Source: Erwinia aphidicola (lineage in GTDB: Bacteria > Pseudomonadota > Gammaproteobacteria > Enterobacterales > Enterobacteriaceae). Taken from it: a stretch of DNA of 64,000 nt. Positions 55,923-64,000 of this stretch are shown here, piece by piece. The stretch spans positions 4,278,001 through 4,342,000 of the forward strand of contig NZ_JAMKCQ010000001.1 in NCBI RefSeq assembly GCF_024169515.1, given 5' to 3'. Positions within the stretch are counted from its first letter, which is position 1; each line of letters starts with the position of its first letter. The position numbers were made by a program, and so were the translations under genes. The notes under the pieces are model-generated. The model saw only the letters and a list, made by a program, of their open reading frames with translations, ran no database searches and was not told where the DNA came from.

Positions 55923-57416
55923 TTAGCCCACGCTGTGTTCCAGGCTGATCGCCAACAGTTTCTGCGCTTCCACCGCAAACTCCAGCGGCAGCTCCGAGAA
56001 GACATCCTTGCAGAAGCCGTTAACAATCATCGAAATCGCATCGTCTTCGCTGATCCCGCGCTGCAGGCAGTAGAACAGCTGGTCTTCGCCGATGCGTGAA
56101 GTCGTCGCTTCATGCTCCAGCTGCGCGGTGTTATTGCGCACCTCCACATAAGGGAAGGTATGCGCTCCGCATTCAGCGCCAATCAGCATTGAGTCGCACT
56201 GGGTGAAGTTACGGGCGTTGGTCGCCGTCGGCATGATCTTCACCAGGCCGCGATAGGTATTCTGGCTGGTTCCAGCCGAGATCCCTTTCGAGATGATGGT
56301 CGATTTAGTATTTTTACCGATGTGGATCATTTTGGTGCCGGTATCCGCCTGCTGGCGGCCGCTGGTCAGCGCCACGGAGAAGAACTCACCGATAGAGTTA
56401 TCACCGCGCAGGATCACGCTCGGGTATTTCCAGGTGATGGCTGAACCGGTTTCCGACTGCGTCCAGGACATTTTGCTGTTTTCGCCTTCACACAGCGCAC
56501 GCTTGGTCACAAAGTTGAGGATACCGCCTTCAGAATCGCCGCCGGAAAACCAGTTCTGCACGGTGGAATATTTCACTTCAGCATCTTTATGGATAATGAC
56601 CTCTACCACTGCGGCATGCAGCTGATAGGTGTCGCGCACCGGTGCGGAACAGCCTTCGATATAGCTGACATAGCTACCTTCATCGGCAATCAGAATGGTA
56701 CGTTCGAACTGGCCGGTTTTCGCCGCATTGATGCGGAAATAGGTCGACAGTTCCATCGGGCAGCGCACGCCTTTCGGGATATAAACGAAGGTGCCGTCAG
56801 AGGCGACCGCCGAGTTCAGCGCGGCAAAGAAGTTGTCATTGGCCGGAACCACGGTGCCGAGGTACTGCTGCACCAGTTCAGGATGATCGTGAATCGCTTC
56901 GCCGAACGAGCAGAAGATAATCCCCTCTTTCGCCAGCTTGTCGCGGTAGGTGGTCGAGACAGAAACGGAGTCGAAGATGGCATCAACCGCCACTTCCTGC
57001 CCTTCACGCACCGGCACACCGAGCTGCTTAAAGGCGTCTTCCACTTCCTGCGTCAGATAATTGGGCGCATCACCGGGTGAGGCCTGGGTAGCCCCTGGCT
57101 CAGAGGCGCAGCTATCATCGCAGTTGCCGCAGGACGGCGCGGAGTAATAGCTGTAATCCTGATAATCCAGCTTTTTGTAGTTGGCTTTCAGCCAGTGTGG
57201 CTCTTCCATCTCCAGCCAGGCAGCAAATGCCTTCAGGCGGAATTCCAGCATCCACTCAGGTTCATTACGTTTGGCCGAGATGGCGCGCACCACATCTTCA
57301 TTGATGCCGTGCTCGAACTCTTCGGTTTGCAGTTGGGTAAAGAAGCCCTCTTTGTACTTCTGCTGGCCGCCTTCCCAAACCTGTACATCATCAGATGCGT
57401 CAGTATTACGAGACAT
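55923..57416 (-). CDS. sufB: SufB Fe-S scaffold protein
   Basis: ATG 57416 ([19 protein letters not shown]) matches the E. coli start, giving 497 residues; ATG 57425 lies inside the sufA stop. The protein carries the N-terminal [19 protein letters not shown] cysteine cluster. The conserved core is [34 protein letters not shown], and the C-terminal domain reads [23 protein letters not shown] and [29 protein letters not shown]. It is the scaffold on which clusters form in SufBC2D. Confidence 0.97.
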   Translation of the reverse strand: MSRNTDASDDVQVWEGGQQKYKEGFFTQLQTEEFEHGINEDVVRAISAKRNEPEWMLEFRLKAFAAWLEMEEPHWLKANYKKLDYQDYSYYSAPSCGNCDDSCASEPGATQASPGDAPNYLTQEVEDAFKQLGVPVREGQEVAVDAIFDSVSVSTTYRDKLAKEGIIFCSFGEAIHDHPELVQQYLGTVVPANDNFFAALNSAVASDGTFVYIPKGVRCPMELSTYFRINAAKTGQFERTILIADEGSYVSYIEGCSAPVRDTYQLHAAVVEVIIHKDAEVKYSTVQNWFSGGDSEGGILNFVTKRALCEGENSKMSWTQSETGSAITWKYPSVILRGDNSIGEFFSVALTSGRQQADTGTKMIHIGKNTKSTIISKGISAGTSQNTYRGLVKIMPTATNARNFTQCDSMLIGAECGAHTFPYVEVRNNTAQLEHEATTSRIGEDQLFYCLQRGISEDDAISMIVNGFCKDVFSELPLEFAVEAQKLLAISLEHSVG

Positions 57417-57421
57417 AGTAT

Positions 57422-57796
57422 TCACTCAACGCCAAAGCTCTCACCACAGCCGCAGGCGTGTTGAGCTTTAGGGTTATTAAATTTGAAAATCTGGTTCAGG
57501 CCTTCGCGCACGAAATCAACTTCCGTGCCGTCGATATAGGGCATCGCCTGCAGGGGCACGATCAACGCCGCGCCGTTATGGCTGAACACCAGATCATCCG
57601 CCGCTGACTCTTTCACCATATCCATGGTGTAGCCGAAACCGGCACAGCCCGAGGTCTTCACACCCAGCTTCAGTCCCTTGATTTCAGGGTCACCGGCAGT
57701 CAGGTTAATGATTTGTTTGGCTGCGCTGTCTGTTAGCGTCAGTCCTTTCCAGATAAAGTCATCTGGAGAAAAAGTGGCAGGATTTGCTGATTGCAT
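57422..57796 (-). CDS. sufA: SufA A-type Fe-S carrier
   Basis: The 124-residue protein holds the three cluster cysteines of A-type carriers: Cys51 in [10 protein letters not shown], and Cys115 and Cys117 in [10 protein letters not shown]. Length is near E. coli SufA (122). It heads the suf operon, overlapping the region just before sufB. The leader carries a small TAGCCC/GGGCTA hairpin at 57812-57826. Confidence 0.97.
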   Translation of the reverse strand: MQSANPATFSPDDFIWKGLTLTDSAAKQIINLTAGDPEIKGLKLGVKTSGCAGFGYTMDMVKESAADDLVFSHNGAALIVPLQAMPYIDGTEVDFVREGLNQIFKFNNPKAQHACGCGESFGVE

Positions 57797-58143
57797 AATT
57801 TACCTCGCGATACGATAGCCCTTCGGGCTAGTGCCCCTATGTTAGTGATAACCTGAATCACTTCAACCTCTTGTTTTGCAGGGATAAAGGCCAAAGATGC
57901 TTTTTAGAGGCTGTTTTATAAGTTTAGACCCTGAAAAACAGAATGCGATCTACCTCACGAGCCGAACCCTGCGAAAGATAAGCGATTGAAAATAAGATGT
58001 TTATATTTTGTTATCACCTGTTGGTTCTTAATAAGAACTATTTTAACCCTTTTGAACGCCCCGCTTATCGTTATCACCGATTTTTCTGAGAGGCGGCATT
58101 AATCGATAAAAATTCGCTCACAGTGATTGAATAATGTCGCAGT
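57797..58143. other. Divergent regulatory region of suf and the Fur-box gene
   Basis: This region should hold the suf promoter; in E. coli it binds OxyR, IHF, IscR and Fur. I could not place those sites with confidence on the minus strand. A 6-bp hairpin lies in the sufA leader (57812-57826). No gene seen. Confidence 0.5.
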
Positions 58144-58168
58144 TATAATATGATAATGATTATCATTA
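58144..58168 (+). promoter_or_regulatory. -10 element with overlapping Fur box
   Basis: TATAAT (58144-58149) is directly followed by a Fur-type box TGATAATGATTATCATTAG (58150-58168), close to GATAATGATAATCATTATC. Fur-Fe2+ bound here would cover the transcription start and repress the gene at 58187 when iron is replete. Confidence 0.85.
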
Positions 58169-58186
58169 GCGCGACTGGAACCAGCA

Positions 58187-58591
58187 ATGAATCTGTCGAT
58201 GAGTGCATGGCTGCAACATAAAATTGATCAGTACAAATTTTCCGTACGTGATATCACCGTCGATTTCTACATGGCGCAGGCTAAATTAAACCGCCCGGAG
58301 TGCACCATAGAACAGCTGCGCAAGTTCAACGATACCTGTCTGGACATGGCCGAACTCTGTCAACTCAACGGCGACGATCAAAGTTATCTGCACGCAATGG
58401 GCAAACTTCATCAACGGCTGGTTATTGAATTAAGCGACACGACACGCGAACGGCTCTATCGGATGCAGGCCTGGCAGCTGGCGCGTCACTCCCTGAGCCG
58501 CCTGTGTCATCAGCTGGCGCTGAACGGCGAATGGGATAAAGCAACCCTGCTGCAAAGCGAATTCGTCAAGCACGCTTCATGGATTATGTGA
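58187..58591 (+). CDS. Uncharacterised 134-residue helical protein with a Fur box
   Basis: I do not recognise this protein. ATG 58187 is preceded by GGA at eight bases. The product is soluble, without signal peptide or membrane helix, and looks all-helical (WLQHKIDQYKFSVRDITVDFYMAQAKL; a second leucine- and arginine-rich half ending HASWIM). It has four cysteines, no obvious motif, and no DNA-binding helix-turn-helix that I can defend. It is divergent from suf at the place where E. coli has the unrelated ydiH. The Fur box makes it probably iron-starvation-induced, which fits its suf neighbours. Confidence 0.75.
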   Translation: MNLSMSAWLQHKIDQYKFSVRDITVDFYMAQAKLNRPECTIEQLRKFNDTCLDMAELCQLNGDDQSYLHAMGKLHQRLVIELSDTTRERLYRMQAWQLARHSLSRLCHQLALNGEWDKATLLQSEFVKHASWIM

Positions 58592-58626
58592 TTCTGTAAA
58601 CCAGTATACCGTGTGCAGCCGATAGG

Positions 58627-58650
58627 AAAAACCCCGCAAAAAGCGGGGTT
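58627..58650 (-). terminator. menI terminator
   Basis: On the minus strand AACCCCGC/GCGGGGTT with a five-base loop is followed by TTTTTCC. It overlaps the menI stop and may also help end the convergent gene. Confidence 0.85.
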
Positions 58651-59068
58651 ATGGCGTGATTACTGCCGTGGTTAAGCGAGAAGTACAGCATAATCTGTCG
58701 CTAACGTCGAAAATCTCGATTTGCCAGACCTGATGGCGGCGACCAATATGCACCGCTCGACAAATTCCGCGCACCTCACCGTCACGTGCGGAGCGCAGGT
58801 GGTTAGCGTTGACCTCCAGGCCAACCACCTGTTGCTCACCTTCAGTACACAGATAGCCCGCCATTGAGCCTAGCGTCTCCGCCAGCACCACCGAAGCACC
58901 GCCGTGCAACAGCCCGAACGGCTGACGGGTTCGACTATCCACCGGCATCAGCGCCTCGATACTCTCTTCATTCAGCGCGGTGAAACAGATGCCGATATGC
59001 GCCACCATTGTTCCCTGGCTGCGCTGATTAAGCTGCTCAAGCGTGGCTGCGCGTTTCCAGATTGCCAT
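58649..59068 (-). CDS. menI: MenI (YdiI) 1,4-dihydroxy-2-naphthoyl-CoA thioesterase
   Basis: The 139-residue hotdog-fold thioesterase opens [21 protein letters not shown]. It has the catalytic glutamate in [21 protein letters not shown], as in E. coli YdiI. It hydrolyses DHNA-CoA in menaquinone synthesis. Its ATG overlaps the ydiJ stop (TGATG), so the two are translationally coupled. Confidence 0.96.
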   Translation of the reverse strand: MAIWKRAATLEQLNQRSQGTMVAHIGICFTALNEESIEALMPVDSRTRQPFGLLHGGASVVLAETLGSMAGYLCTEGEQQVVGLEVNANHLRSARDGEVRGICRAVHIGRRHQVWQIEIFDVSDRLCCTSRLTTAVITP

Positions 59069-62000
59069 CAGATGATCTCCAGTAAAGCCTGCAGAGGGTG
59101 GCGCACACCGCTACCTTCAATGCGCTTAACCTGGCTGCGGCACGAGTAGCCGGTCGCCAGACAGCGCTGGCGCGGCAGTTTTTGCATCGCCTGCTGCCAG
59201 GATAGCTCATAAATCCCCAGCGAGTTCTGCAGATTTTTCGATTCGTGGCCGTAGGTTCCGGCCATACCGCAGCAGCCGACGCTGACATTTTCCAGCCGGG
59301 CACCAAAGCGGGCGAAGATGTTTTCCCACTGCTTTACCGATCCCGGCAAGGCGGTCACTTCGGTGCAGTGGCCAAACAGATACCACGCTTCACCCTGCGC
59401 CGCTTGCACCGTGCTGTTCACTTCAGGCAGCGCGTTATGTAGCCACTCATGCACCAGCTGAACCTGGAACTCGCCGCGCTTATCGCCCAGCACCTGGTGG
59501 TACTCATCGCGATAGCACAGCACCAGTGCCGGATCGACACCCACCATTGGCAACTCAAGGCGTGCCACCCGATTCAGGAAGTCTGCGGTTTTCTCTGCGG
59601 TGCGCGCAAACTGCTGCAGGAAGCCTTTGATATGCTGCGCTTTACCGTTGGGTGAGAACGGCAGCACCACGGCGCGGTAGCCGAGCTTTTCAATCAGCTG
59701 GACAAAATCAGCCACCAGCTGCGCTTCGTAGTAACTGGTAAAGGGATCCTGTACCACCAGTACCTGCTGCGCGCGCTGCGCCGGGCTCATCTGCTCCAGG
59801 CTTTCCAGCGTGGTGCTCAGCGCACGGTGCCCGGCCAGCTGCTGCTTGAGCGTCGGCGAAGAGAGCAGCGGAAGATCGACCATACCGATATGACGCTTGC
59901 TCAGCGATTTCACCCACGGCTGACGCAGGAAGAAGTTAAAGGTTTTAGGCGCTTTCGCCATCAGCGGCGCATAGCTTTCTACCGTGGCCACCAGATAGTC
60001 ACTGGCCGGACGCAGGTAGCGAGTGTGGTAGAGCTGCAGAAAGCGCGAGCGGAAGCCCGGCACGTCGATTTTGATCGGGCACTGAGTCGAGCAGGCTTTA
60101 CACGCCAGGCAGCCTGACATCGCCTCTTTCACCTCGTGCGAAAAGTCATACTGCCCGCGTTTTGCCTGCCAGCTATTGCGCGTGCGCTGGATCATCCCGC
60201 GCAGGCTGACGCCCTGCTCCGGCAGCTGTTTCTCCAGCAGCAGCGGATCCACACCCTGCTCCGCCAGCAGGCGCAGCCATTCACGCGTCAGCGTCGCGCG
60301 CCCCTTCGGCGAGTGCATACGGTTGGCGGTGATCTTCATCGACGGGCACATCGGGCTTGTCACGTCGAAGTTAAAGCACAGTCCGTTGCCATTACACTCC
60401 ATCGCGCCGCGCCAGTCGCTGCGCACGTTAATCGGGATCTGGCGATCGTAAGTACCCCGCTTCACGGCATCGACCTTCAGCATTGGATCATCCACCCCCA
60501 GCGGCGCACAGATTTTACCCGGATTGAGACGATTAGCGGGATCGAACGCCGCTTTAATACGGCGCAGCTCTTCATACAGCTGCGGGCCGAAGAAGGAGGG
60601 GCTGTACTCCGCACGGAAGCCTTTCCCATGCTCCCCCCACAGCAGGCCGCCATAGCGAGCCGTCAACGCCACCACTTCGTCGGAGATCTGCTTCATCAGC
60701 ATCTCCTGCTGCGGGTCACACATATCCAGCGCCGGGCGCACGTGCAGCACCCCGGCATCGACATGGCCAAACATGCCATAGCTGAGATTGTGCCCATCGA
60801 GCAGCGCCCGGAACTCCACAATATAGTCCGCCAGGTTGTGCGGCGGCACGCAGGTATCTTCAACAAACGGGATTGGCTTGGCGCGGCCTTTGGCGTTACC
60901 CAATAGCCCGACCGCCTTTTTACGCATGCCGTAGATGCGCTCAATGCCGGAGACGTCATCACACAGCTGATAGCCAATCACGCCGCCCTCACGCGTCGCC
61001 ATCAGCGTATCAAGCCGGGCGCACAGCGCCTCAACCTGGCCATCAATCAGCGGCTTATCATTCCCTGCGAACTCGACCATATTCAGTCCGAGCATCTCTT
61101 TATCCGGGACGTCGGTAATCAATTCGCTAACCGAGTGCCAGACGATATCTTCACGCGCCAGATTCAGGACTTTCGAGTCGACGGTTTCTACCGACAGCGC
61201 TTTCGCTTCCACCATAAAGGGGGCATTGCGCAGCGCGGAGTCGAAGGAGTCATACTTAATATTGACCAGCCGCCGCACTTTCGGGATCGGGGTGATATCG
61301 AGCTTCGCTTCGGTAATAAAGGCCAGCGTCCCTTCCGCACCGCACAGAATGCGCGTCAGATCGATGTTTTGCAGATCGTCGCTCAGCACGTGGCGCAGAT
61401 CGTAACCCGTCAGGAAGCGGTTCAGCTTGGGAAATTTATCGATAATCAGCTGGCGCTGCTGACGGCAGCGATCCAGCACCACGCGGTAAATATTACCCTC
61501 GGCACCCGGCTGCTGCGCCAGCACTTCAGCCTCGCTCACCGGCATCGCGCGGGTGTCCAGCACCTCACCGCCCAGCAGCACGGCTTTCAGCCCCAGCACA
61601 TGGTCTGAGGTTTTACCGTAAACCAGCGAACCTTGCCCGGAGGCATCGGTGTTAATCATACCGCCCAGCGTGGCGCGGTTGCTGGTCGACAGCTCAGGGG
61701 AGAAGAAATAGCCAAACGGTTTAAGGTAGGCATTGAGCTGATCTTTTATCACGCCAGCTTCAACTCTTACCCAGCCCTGTTCGACATTGATCTCGAGAAT
61801 ATTCTTCATATGCCGCGACATGTCGACCACGATACCCTGATTTAACGACTGCCCGTTGGTGCCAGTGCCGCCACCGCGCGGGGTAAAGCTCAGGGTACGG
61901 TATTTCTCATCAGCTGCCAGGCGGGCAATCAAGGCCACATCGGCGCTGGAGCGGGGAAAGAGGACAGCATCAGGCAGCAGCTGATAGATGCTGTTGTCGG

Positions 62001-62127
62001 TGGACATAATCAGCCGATCGGCATAGCTGGTGGCCGTATCGCCGGTAAATCCGTGCTGCTTTAACGCATCCAAAAAATTCAGCACCGTTTGAACGAGGCC
62101 GGGTGCCTGGGAAATCTGTGGGATCAT
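59068..62127 (-). CDS. ydiJ: YdiJ FAD/Fe-S D-2-hydroxyglutarate dehydrogenase-like oxidoreductase
   Basis: ATG 62127 ([22 protein letters not shown]) gives 1019 residues, next to E. coli YdiJ (1018); 23 upstream codons are open but unused. The N-terminal half is a GlcD-like FAD domain ([20 protein letters not shown], then [18 protein letters not shown]). The C-terminal half has a ferredoxin-type cluster motif [18 protein letters not shown] and CCG-type cysteine motifs ([18 protein letters not shown]). YdiJ-type enzymes oxidise D-2-hydroxyglutarate. Requires Fe-S clusters, in keeping with the nearby suf operon. Confidence 0.95.
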   Translation of the reverse strand: MIPQISQAPGLVQTVLNFLDALKQHGFTGDTATSYADRLIMSTDNSIYQLLPDAVLFPRSSADVALIARLAADEKYRTLSFTPRGGGTGTNGQSLNQGIVVDMSRHMKNILEINVEQGWVRVEAGVIKDQLNAYLKPFGYFFSPELSTSNRATLGGMINTDASGQGSLVYGKTSDHVLGLKAVLLGGEVLDTRAMPVSEAEVLAQQPGAEGNIYRVVLDRCRQQRQLIIDKFPKLNRFLTGYDLRHVLSDDLQNIDLTRILCGAEGTLAFITEAKLDITPIPKVRRLVNIKYDSFDSALRNAPFMVEAKALSVETVDSKVLNLAREDIVWHSVSELITDVPDKEMLGLNMVEFAGNDKPLIDGQVEALCARLDTLMATREGGVIGYQLCDDVSGIERIYGMRKKAVGLLGNAKGRAKPIPFVEDTCVPPHNLADYIVEFRALLDGHNLSYGMFGHVDAGVLHVRPALDMCDPQQEMLMKQISDEVVALTARYGGLLWGEHGKGFRAEYSPSFFGPQLYEELRRIKAAFDPANRLNPGKICAPLGVDDPMLKVDAVKRGTYDRQIPINVRSDWRGAMECNGNGLCFNFDVTSPMCPSMKITANRMHSPKGRATLTREWLRLLAEQGVDPLLLEKQLPEQGVSLRGMIQRTRNSWQAKRGQYDFSHEVKEAMSGCLACKACSTQCPIKIDVPGFRSRFLQLYHTRYLRPASDYLVATVESYAPLMAKAPKTFNFFLRQPWVKSLSKRHIGMVDLPLLSSPTLKQQLAGHRALSTTLESLEQMSPAQRAQQVLVVQDPFTSYYEAQLVADFVQLIEKLGYRAVVLPFSPNGKAQHIKGFLQQFARTAEKTADFLNRVARLELPMVGVDPALVLCYRDEYHQVLGDKRGEFQVQLVHEWLHNALPEVNSTVQAAQGEAWYLFGHCTEVTALPGSVKQWENIFARFGARLENVSVGCCGMAGTYGHESKNLQNSLGIYELSWQQAMQKLPRQRCLATGYSCRSQVKRIEGSGVRHPLQALLEII

Positions 62128-62377
62128 TATCGGGTGACCAAAAAGTTGTGTGAATCGTTTGCGTTGCTCAAATGGCGCAGTTATCCGTTTTATCACATTT
62201 TTTTATCACCTGCCGTTATTTCAAAAAATGAGGCAAAAGAATAACCTGTTGTCTCTGTCACAAAATCATTTAATACATCATGCTTAAGCAGTCAGGCTCA
62301 GCGTAACCGCTTTGCTGGCACTGATTTTAGAGAGATATCGCATCATTGTTCTTTTTACTTGAGGTCACTTTTCGTCA
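62128..62377. other. Divergent promoter region of ydiJ and ydiK
   Basis: About 250 bases, AT-rich. ydiK is PurR-regulated in E. coli but I see no convincing PurR box here. No gene or repeat found. Confidence 0.45.
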
Positions 62378-63502
62378 ATGAAAAACGCGCAAACAGGCTG
62401 GGATTTACCGCAGATCATTTTCTCGTTGCTGTTTATCAGCATCATGATCGTCGCGTGCTTTTGGGTCGTACAGCCATTTATTCTCGGCTTTGCCTGGGCC
62501 AGCATGGTGGTGATCGCCACCTGGCCCCTGATGATCAAAATTCAGGGCCTGCTGTGGGGCCGCCGCGCGCTGGCCGTGTTAGCCATGACCATTCTGCTTA
62601 TCCTGGTGTTTATTATTCCCATCGCCATGTTGGTTAACAGCCTGGTAGAGAACGGCGGCCCCCTGCTGGCGTGGCTGACCTCCGGCAAGCTGCAAATGCC
62701 CGATTTACACTGGCTGCGTGAGATCCCACTGGTCGGCAGAAAGCTCTATTCCGCCTGGCACAAGCTGGTGGCCGGTGGCGGCAGCGCCATTATCACTCAG
62801 GTTCAGCCTTATATTGGCCGCACTACCGGCTTTTTCTTTGCCCAGGCCGGGCATTTTGGTCGCTTTATGCTGCACATCGGTCTGATGCTGCTGTTTAGCG
62901 TGCTGCTTTACTGGCGTGGTGAACAGGTCGGTCACGGCATTCGCCACTTCGCTTTCCGCCTGGCGTCACGTCGCGGCGATGCGGCGGTGCTGCTGGCCGG
63001 TCAGGCGATCCGCGCCGTCGCGCTCGGTGTGGTGGTGACCGCGCTGGTGCAGGGCGTGCTGGGCGGCATTGGGCTGGCGATCTCCGGAATTCCTTATGCG
63101 GCCATTTTGACGGTGCTGATGATTCTCTCCTGCCTGGTACAGCTCGGTCCCTTGATTGTGCTGGTCCCGGCGATCGTCTGGCTTTACTGGAGTGGCGATA
63201 CCACCTGGGGCACCGTGCTGCTGATCTGGAGCTGCGTGGTAGGAACACTGGACAATGTTCTGCGCCCGATGCTGATCCGCATGGGGGCCGATTTGCCGAT
63301 GATCCTGATACTCTCGGGGGTTATTGGCGGGCTGGTGGCGTTTGGCATGATAGGATTATTCATCGGGCCAGTGGTGCTGGCGGTCTCATACCGCCTGGTA
63401 TCCGTCTGGGTGCATGAGTCGCCCCCTCCAGAAGAGGACGCGCTGGCCGTGGTGGAAGAGCTGGCCGAAATGGAAGCCGAGACGCACCAGTCAAAACCAT
63501 AA
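62378..63502 (+). CDS. ydiK: YdiK, AI-2E/UPF0118 family membrane transporter
   Basis: The 374-residue protein has about eight membrane helices. The AI-2E exporter family blocks FWVVQPFILGFAWASMVVIATWP, ISGIPYAAILTVLMILSCLVQLGPL and RMGADLPMILILSGVIGGLVAFGMIGLFIGPVVLAV are intact. E. coli YdiK is 370 residues. The substrate is not known. The nearest GAGG is 14 bases before the ATG, which is weak. The C-terminal tail is acidic. Confidence 0.93.
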   Translation: MKNAQTGWDLPQIIFSLLFISIMIVACFWVVQPFILGFAWASMVVIATWPLMIKIQGLLWGRRALAVLAMTILLILVFIIPIAMLVNSLVENGGPLLAWLTSGKLQMPDLHWLREIPLVGRKLYSAWHKLVAGGGSAIITQVQPYIGRTTGFFFAQAGHFGRFMLHIGLMLLFSVLLYWRGEQVGHGIRHFAFRLASRRGDAAVLLAGQAIRAVALGVVVTALVQGVLGGIGLAISGIPYAAILTVLMILSCLVQLGPLIVLVPAIVWLYWSGDTTWGTVLLIWSCVVGTLDNVLRPMLIRMGADLPMILILSGVIGGLVAFGMIGLFIGPVVLAVSYRLVSVWVHESPPPEEDALAVVEELAEMEAETHQSKP

Positions 63503-63717
63503 TTTTGTCAATTCTGCGGTCGGTAGTCCCGGCCGCAATCATTAGCGATCAGAATACTTACCTGCCGTGAATTAAGAATTCCATTAACGATATTTATCTC
63601 TAAACCCCCTTTTTTAGCCTTTTAAACACGACTTAACCTATATTGCTCATATTTTGCCCATCTTTTTCAGCGCTATGATGGGCAATCCGAGTTAAAAGAT
63701 TATCACTTTTAAACTAA

Positions 63718-63731
63718 TAAGAGGATTCTTA
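63718..63731 (+). promoter_or_regulatory. RcsB box upstream of rprA
   Basis: TAAGAGGATTCTTA matches 11 of 14 positions of the Rcs consensus TAAGAATATTCCTA and sits about 35 bases before the predicted rprA start. rprA is activated by the Rcs phosphorelay in E. coli. Confidence 0.7.
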
Positions 63732-63765
63732 AAGACTCCAGGAACGCGGTTGCATAGTATGGATA

Positions 63766-63874
63766 ACAAGTTTGAGATCAACCCACTGATTTTTAAACAA
63801 AGCATTTCCCCCTGAGTGAAGTACAGAATTGCTGTGTGTAGTCTTTGCCCATCCCCTGTGATGGGCTTTTTTTT
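63766..63874 (+). ncRNA. rprA: RprA small RNA (rpoS translation activator)
   Basis: The 3' two-thirds are nearly identical to E. coli RprA: a CCCCTGAGTGAA block, AATTGCTGTGTGTAGTCTTTG, then a GCCCATC/GATGGGC terminator hairpin and eight T. The 5' part has the ATCAAC...TGATTT stem with changes. RprA is Hfq-dependent, opens the rpoS leader and represses csgD and others. The position after ydiK is the same as in E. coli. The 5' end is estimated by alignment. Confidence 0.92.
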
Positions 63875-63890
63875 GGCTAAAATTTGAGAT

Positions 63891-63920
63891 AAAAAAAGGC
63901 TGACCAGAGAGTGGTCAGCC
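63891..63920 (-). terminator. Minus-strand terminator of the gene entering at the right edge
   Basis: GGCTGACCA/TGGTCAGCC with a five-base loop; on the minus strand it is followed by seven T. Confidence 0.85.
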
Positions 63921-63946
63921 GTAAGGTGTTCGCACAACTTATGTCG

Positions 63947-63971
63947 TGGTCGACCGTTTTTTGGTCGACCA
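63947..63971. repeat. Inverted repeat with T-rich loop
   Basis: TGGTCGACC/GGTCGACCA around GTTTTTT. It shares design and sequence with the terminator at 12204-12234 (GGNCGACC-like arm, CG then T run loop). Confidence 0.6.
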
Positions 63972-63979
63972 GCGAGTGA

Positions 63980-64000
63980 TTATTGCAGCGCGCTGACCGC
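63980..64000 (-). CDS. C-terminal end of an unidentified gene (edge fragment)
   Basis: A minus-strand frame entering from the right reads AVSALQ and stops at TAA (63980-63982), 60 bases before a minus-strand terminator. Too short to identify; the arrangement of stop then terminator is the only support. Confidence 0.4.
   Translation of the reverse strand, partial: AVSALQ

Noticed and set aside
62128..62377. PurR box for ydiK
   Set aside because: No AAACGTTT-like core is present in the region.

Overview
The window is a chromosomal segment from a member of the Enterobacterales, most probably family Erwiniaceae (Erwinia or Pantoea-like). The support is near-complete gene-order conservation with the E. 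coli 36-38 min region (dtpA-gstA-pdxY-tyrS-pdxH-mliC-anmK-slyB/slyA-ydhIJK ... nemRA-gloA-rnt-grxD-mepH-ynhF-purR-punRC-cfa-ribE-mdtK-two tRNA-Val-pykF-lpp-ldtE-sufEDSCBA order-menI-ydiJ-ydiK-rprA), high protein similarity to E. coli as remembered, and several ERIC repeats. Genus and species cannot be fixed from the sequence alone.

Layout. (1) 1-11,005, minus strand: part of a type VI secretion (T6SS) cluster transcribed right to left: tssB, tssC, tssK, tssL, an OmpA-domain protein, hcp, clpV (tssH) and vgrG, the last cut by the window edge. Several genes are joined by 4-nt overlaps, and an ERIC element plus a strong terminator flank hcp. (2) 11,533-16,053: a CynT-like carbonic anhydrase and the choline-to-glycine-betaine operon betIBA with a perfect BetI-type palindrome. 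(3) 16,612-21,371: dipeptide permease dtpA, an accessory LysR / glutathione-transferase / PNPOx-like module, then gstA. (4) 21,410-30,448: vitamin B6 and tRNA-synthetase genes, cell-wall genes, slyB/slyA, and the ydhIJK efflux operon. (5) 30,580-36,508: an unfamiliar coiled-coil membrane protein where E. coli has sodC, then ydhF, ydhL, a LysR/reductase pair, the lipid A phosphoethanolamine transferase eptA with a PmrA-like box, and nemR. (6) 36,553-48,028: nemA, gloA, rnt, grxD, mepH, the 29-residue ynhF, purR, punR/punC, cfa, ribE, mdtK. (7) 48,118-50,823: two tRNA-Val(GAC) genes separated by an ERIC, pykF with a Cra site, and lpp. (8) 50,943-57,796: ldtE and the suf Fe-S assembly operon, which carries an ERIC between sufB and sufC and a 30-nt palindrome between sufS and sufE. 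(9) 58,144-63,502: an uncharacterised gene with a near-consensus Fur box over its promoter, then menI, ydiJ and ydiK. (10) 63,718-64,000: the small RNA RprA with an RcsB box, and the last codons of a minus-strand gene.

Functionally this is mostly core genome: envelope maintenance and envelope stress (mliC, anmK, slyB, mepH, lpp, ldtE, eptA, rprA), electrophile and redox defence (nemRA, gloA, grxD, GSTs, suf), cofactor synthesis (pdxH, pdxY, ribE, menI) and osmoprotection (bet). Lineage-specific parts are the T6SS, the bet operon position, the LysR/GST/PNPOx module, the coiled-coil gene and the Fur-box gene. I see no phage, IS element, CRISPR array or clearly novel multi-gene system; the best candidates for undescribed biology are the coiled-coil membrane protein at 30,580-31,203 and the Fur-box gene at 58,187-58,591.
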